DNA of 8,182 bases from positions 1 to 8,182 of the forward strand of contig USTC01000036.1 in assembly GCA_900557505.1 (NCBI GenBank), read 5' to 3'. The translations under genes were made by a program, and so were the position numbers. Position 1 is the first letter of the stretch. Each line of letters starts with the position of its first letter. The notes under the pieces were generated by a model. The model was not told the origin of the DNA. It searched no databases and saw nothing but the letters and a program-made list of their open reading frames with translations. This DNA is from an uncultured Collinsella sp. GTDB lineage: Bacteria > Actinomycetota > Coriobacteriia > Coriobacteriales > Coriobacteriaceae. Below are positions 6,772-8,182 of this stretch, piece by piece.

Positions 6772-6823
6772 TAGTCCGAGTTTTGACCAATTAATATCTC
6801 TACATTAGTCCGAGTTTTGACTA
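6772..6823. promoter_or_regulatory. Twin 18-bp operators for the MarR regulator
   Basis: TAGTCCGAGTTTTGACTA (6806-6823) and TAGTCCGAGTTTTGACCA (6772-6789) differ at one base. Each has TAGTC/GACTA-type arms around an 8-bp core, 34 bp apart centre to centre. One copy lies between the -35 and -10 boxes and the other in the 5' leader, just ahead of the marR start. This is how an autorepressing MarR protein would act. Binding itself is inferred. Confidence 0.75.
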
Positions 6824-6830
6824 TCGTCAA
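6802..6830 (-). promoter_or_regulatory. Promoter of the marR-ABC operon
   Basis: TTGACG (6830-6825, 5 of 6 to the -35 consensus) is followed after 17 bp by TAATGT (6807-6802), a weaker -10. The spacer is almost wholly filled by one operator copy. Transcription would begin near 6795, about 40 nt before the marR start. Confidence 0.6.
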
Positions 6831-6871
6831 TAAGCTCGTTGTCTATGGTCGGCTCTACATAAGCATATCGA

Positions 6872-6909
6872 CAAAAAAGACCGCCGGCGCGGGGGCGGCG
6901 CCGGCGGTT
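6872..6909 (-). terminator. Intrinsic terminator of the 96-aa protein gene
   Basis: CCGCCGGCGC (6881-6890) pairs perfectly with GCGCCGGCGG (6898-6907) around a 7-nt G-rich loop, and the stem extends by an A-T pair. On the minus strand it is followed by TTTTTTGT (6879-6872 region). It ends the gene at 6935 and shields the marR operon from read-through. Confidence 0.9.
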
Positions 6910-6934
6910 GCGAGAGAATATCGATTGTTGGCTG

Positions 6935-7225
6935 TTAGGCAGCGACGGCCTCGTAGACCGTGGCGCCCGAGAAGCTGTCGTGCAGGCTCTTACCGCAGAT
7001 CCACGGCAGTTCGACGACCTCGCAGACCGTGTTGACCAGCTCGGAGCAGTCAGTAAAGTGGCCCTTATCGTTGAGGGCCTCGCAATCCTGAACACGCCAA
7101 TAGCCATCGGTGTGCGTGATGTAGTACTCGTGATCGTTAATCGACACGAAAGCGCGCGTCTTGGAACGCAGCAGCTTCAGAAATCCTTCGAAGTCGGTCT
7201 CGACGACATCTCCAGCCTGGAACAT
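6935..7225 (-). CDS. Hypothetical protein, 96 aa
   Basis: I do not recognise this protein. It is soluble, without a signal peptide or membrane segment, acidic, and has four Cys (48, 60, 68, 77) not spaced like a usual metal site. The aromatic stretch HEYYITHTDGYWRVQDCEAL (32-51) suggests a small alpha/beta fold. Evidence that it is a real gene: a strong AGGAGG 7 nt before the ATG, its own terminator, a GC-rich codon pattern like its neighbours, and isolation as a single transcript. It is transcribed divergently from the nitroreductase and upstream of, but terminated before, the marR operon. It may be a lineage-restricted conserved protein. Confidence 0.75.
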   Translation of the reverse strand: MFQAGDVVETDFEGFLKLLRSKTRAFVSINDHEYYITHTDGYWRVQDCEALNDKGHFTDCSELVNTVCEVVELPWICGKSLHDSFSGATVYEAVAA

Positions 7226-7244
7226 GATGTTACCTCCTGGCCCG

Positions 7245-7259
7245 GCGCCACCATGGCGC
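7245..7259. other. Small hairpin just upstream of the ribosome site
   Basis: GCGCCA (7245-7250) and TGGCGC (7254-7259) pair around a 3-nt loop, ending about 8 bp before the AGGAGG of the 96-aa gene. In the mRNA leader this could affect translation initiation or stability. The stem is short, so it may be incidental. Confidence 0.3.
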
Positions 7260-7351
7260 GTTGATAAACGTTGGTGCTCCTTTAGTAAAACCTTTATCAG
7301 AGCTTATGCGCGCATCATTTAGGCAAGTGGTAAAAAACCGCAGGGTAGACG

Positions 7352-7364
7352 GGATAAAACGTTT
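7352..7364. promoter_or_regulatory. AAACGTTT-type site shared with the ilvE upstream region
   Basis: GGATAAAACGTTT here is identical to 723-735 in front of ilvE, and TGATAAACGTTGG at 7263-7275 is a looser relative. The central AAACGTTT is palindromic, as in LacI-type operators. No regulator gene of that family is in the window, so the role is a guess. Confidence 0.3.
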
Positions 7365-7379
7365 AACCATCCCACCGGT

Positions 7380-7408
7380 TTGTCACATTCTGGCTGAAGT
7401 TTTATACA
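7380..7408 (+). promoter_or_regulatory. Candidate nitroreductase promoter
   Basis: TTGTCA (7380-7385) and TATACA (7403-7408) are 17 bp apart, matching the -35 and -10 consensus at 5 and 4 of 6 positions. A 7-bp inverted repeat, GGTTTGT (7377-7383) and ACAAACC (7406-7412), overlaps both boxes and could be an operator. The leader to the start codon would be about 100 nt. Confidence 0.6.
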
Positions 7409-7516
7409 AACCAACTTTTCCACTTGGTAGCTTGCATTGTTTGGGGCCGACTGCGCGATTACGGCTACGGCACGACGGGTAAGAACGAGGCATCGAAACC
7501 AACGTCAGGAGGACCC

Positions 7517-8038
7517 ATGGAGACCATCGAGGCACTCATCCACCGCCGCAGTTGCCGTAACTATAGTGATCGCCCCGTCGAAGCCGAAAAGCTCGCACGC
7601 ATTATCGAGGCAGGCCAGTACGCGCCGAGCGGCATGGGGCGTCAGCCGGTGACATTTGTCGCCGTTACCGACCCCGCAACCGTCGAGCGCCTCTCGCAGC
7701 TCAACGCACAAGTTATGGGCAGCGAGGGAGATCCCTTCTACGGCGCCAAGACCGTTGTGGTGGTGCTCGTCGACCGCAGCGTGCCCACGCACCTGGAAGA
7801 CGGCTCGCTCGCCATGGGCAACCTGCTCAACGCAGCCTATGCGCTGGGCGTCGATTCGTGTTGGATCCACCGCGCGCACGAGGTCTTCGACTCACCTGAG
7901 GGACTGGAACTGCTGGCCAAGTGGGGTCTGCCCGCCGACGGAAGCCTGCGCGGTGTGGGCAACTGCATTCTGGGCTACGCCGAGGACACGCTACCCGAGG
8001 CAAAGCCGCGCCGCGACAACATCATCTACGTAAGGTAA
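7517..8038 (+). CDS. Nitroreductase-family FMN oxidoreductase
   Basis: This is a predicted cytosolic FMN-binding, NAD(P)H-dependent oxidoreductase of the nitroreductase family (PF00881). Its substrate is unknown; relatives reduce nitroaromatics, quinones or flavins. It has 173 residues, typical of the short subgroup. Visible motifs are RRSCRNYSDRPV (10-21), whose arginines contact FMN phosphate, the APSGMGRQP segment (36-44), GSLAMGNLLNAAYALGVDSCWIHR (96-119), and a C-terminal GNCILGYA then EAKPRR (148-166). The ATG at 7517 is preceded by AGGAGG at 5 nt; an in-frame start at 7424 would add 31 unrelated residues lying just past the promoter. It stands alone, divergent from the 96-aa gene. Confidence 0.92.
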   Translation: METIEALIHRRSCRNYSDRPVEAEKLARIIEAGQYAPSGMGRQPVTFVAVTDPATVERLSQLNAQVMGSEGDPFYGAKTVVVVLVDRSVPTHLEDGSLAMGNLLNAAYALGVDSCWIHRAHEVFDSPEGLELLAKWGLPADGSLRGVGNCILGYAEDTLPEAKPRRDNIIYVR

Positions 8039-8044
8039 TTAGTT

Positions 8045-8066
8045 CCGCCGTTCTACCGAACGGCGG
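8045..8066 (+). terminator. Hairpin after nitroreductase
   Basis: CCGCCGTTC (8045-8053) pairs perfectly with GAACGGCGG (8058-8066) around a 4-nt loop, 7 bp past the stop codon. No clear T-run follows, so it may be a 3'-end stabiliser or an inefficient terminator. Confidence 0.55.
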
Positions 8067-8120
8067 GCTCGTTGACGCTGCGCGGGCCGCATTCACGCCA
8101 ATCTGACGTTCAATTTCGGG

Positions 8121-8150
8121 GGCGCGACCAGAAGGTCAGCGCCTCTCATT
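8121..8150 (+). terminator. Possible second terminator hairpin
   Basis: GGCGCGACC (8121-8129) pairs with GGTC and GCGCC (8134-8143) with one bulged A and a 4-nt loop. It is followed by TCTCATTT, a poor T-run. It may back up the first hairpin. Confidence 0.35.
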
Positions 8151-8182
8151 TCACGTCACCTTGGCGCAAATGCGGCTCGCTC

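Noticed and set aside
8090..8148. 18-codon minus-strand ORF with an AAGGTGA upstream
   Set aside because: Too short and overlaps a hairpin; no supporting context in the window.

Overview
This window looks like part of a chromosome from a high-GC gut actinomycete of the Coriobacteriia, most plausibly Collinsella or a close relative. That is inference from overall GC, the dominance of CGC and GGC codons, AGGAGG-type ribosome binding sites and the protein flavour; no marker gene settles it. I see eight protein genes, no RNA gene, no CRISPR array and no complete insertion sequence. Six genes lie on the minus strand, and cysE and a nitroreductase lie on the plus strand.

Layout. Positions 1-547 (minus) hold the N-terminal part of a branched-chain aminotransferase (ilvE), cut by the window edge. 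Its leader and a candidate promoter lie at 548-760. A strong terminator (771-809) follows the next gene, a DedA-family membrane protein (838-1485, minus). A divergent intergenic region (1486-1709) separates it from serine acetyltransferase cysE (1710-2414, plus), whose promoter carries two copies of a 13-bp palindrome-like sequence around the -10 box. cysE converges on an ABC exporter operon across a bidirectional terminator (2445-2493) and a short imperfect palindrome (2497-2524).

The centre of the window (2526-6830, minus) is one regulated unit: a MarR-type repressor gene followed by two ABC exporter half-transporters. The junctions are tight (13-nt overlap, then 1-nt gap), so translational coupling is likely. 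Two 18-bp operator-like repeats sit in and just below the predicted promoter, which suggests autoregulation. The two ABC proteins have the layout of a heterodimeric type IV exporter (TM287/288, BmrCD, LmrCD class). The striking point is that both lack the catalytic glutamate after Walker B. The first has Asp, which is normal for the degenerate half. The second, expected to keep Glu, has Ala.

Upstream of marR, and insulated by its own GC-rich terminator (6872-6909), is a 96-residue protein of unknown function (6935-7225, minus). A 291-bp divergent spacer (7226-7516) contains several inverted repeats and a good promoter for a small nitroreductase (7517-8038, plus). The last 144 bp hold two hairpins and no convincing gene.

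The best candidates for something new are the exporter without a canonical catalytic glutamate in either half, its long acidic N-terminal extension, the two operator systems (marR and cysE), and the compositional oddity of ilvE.
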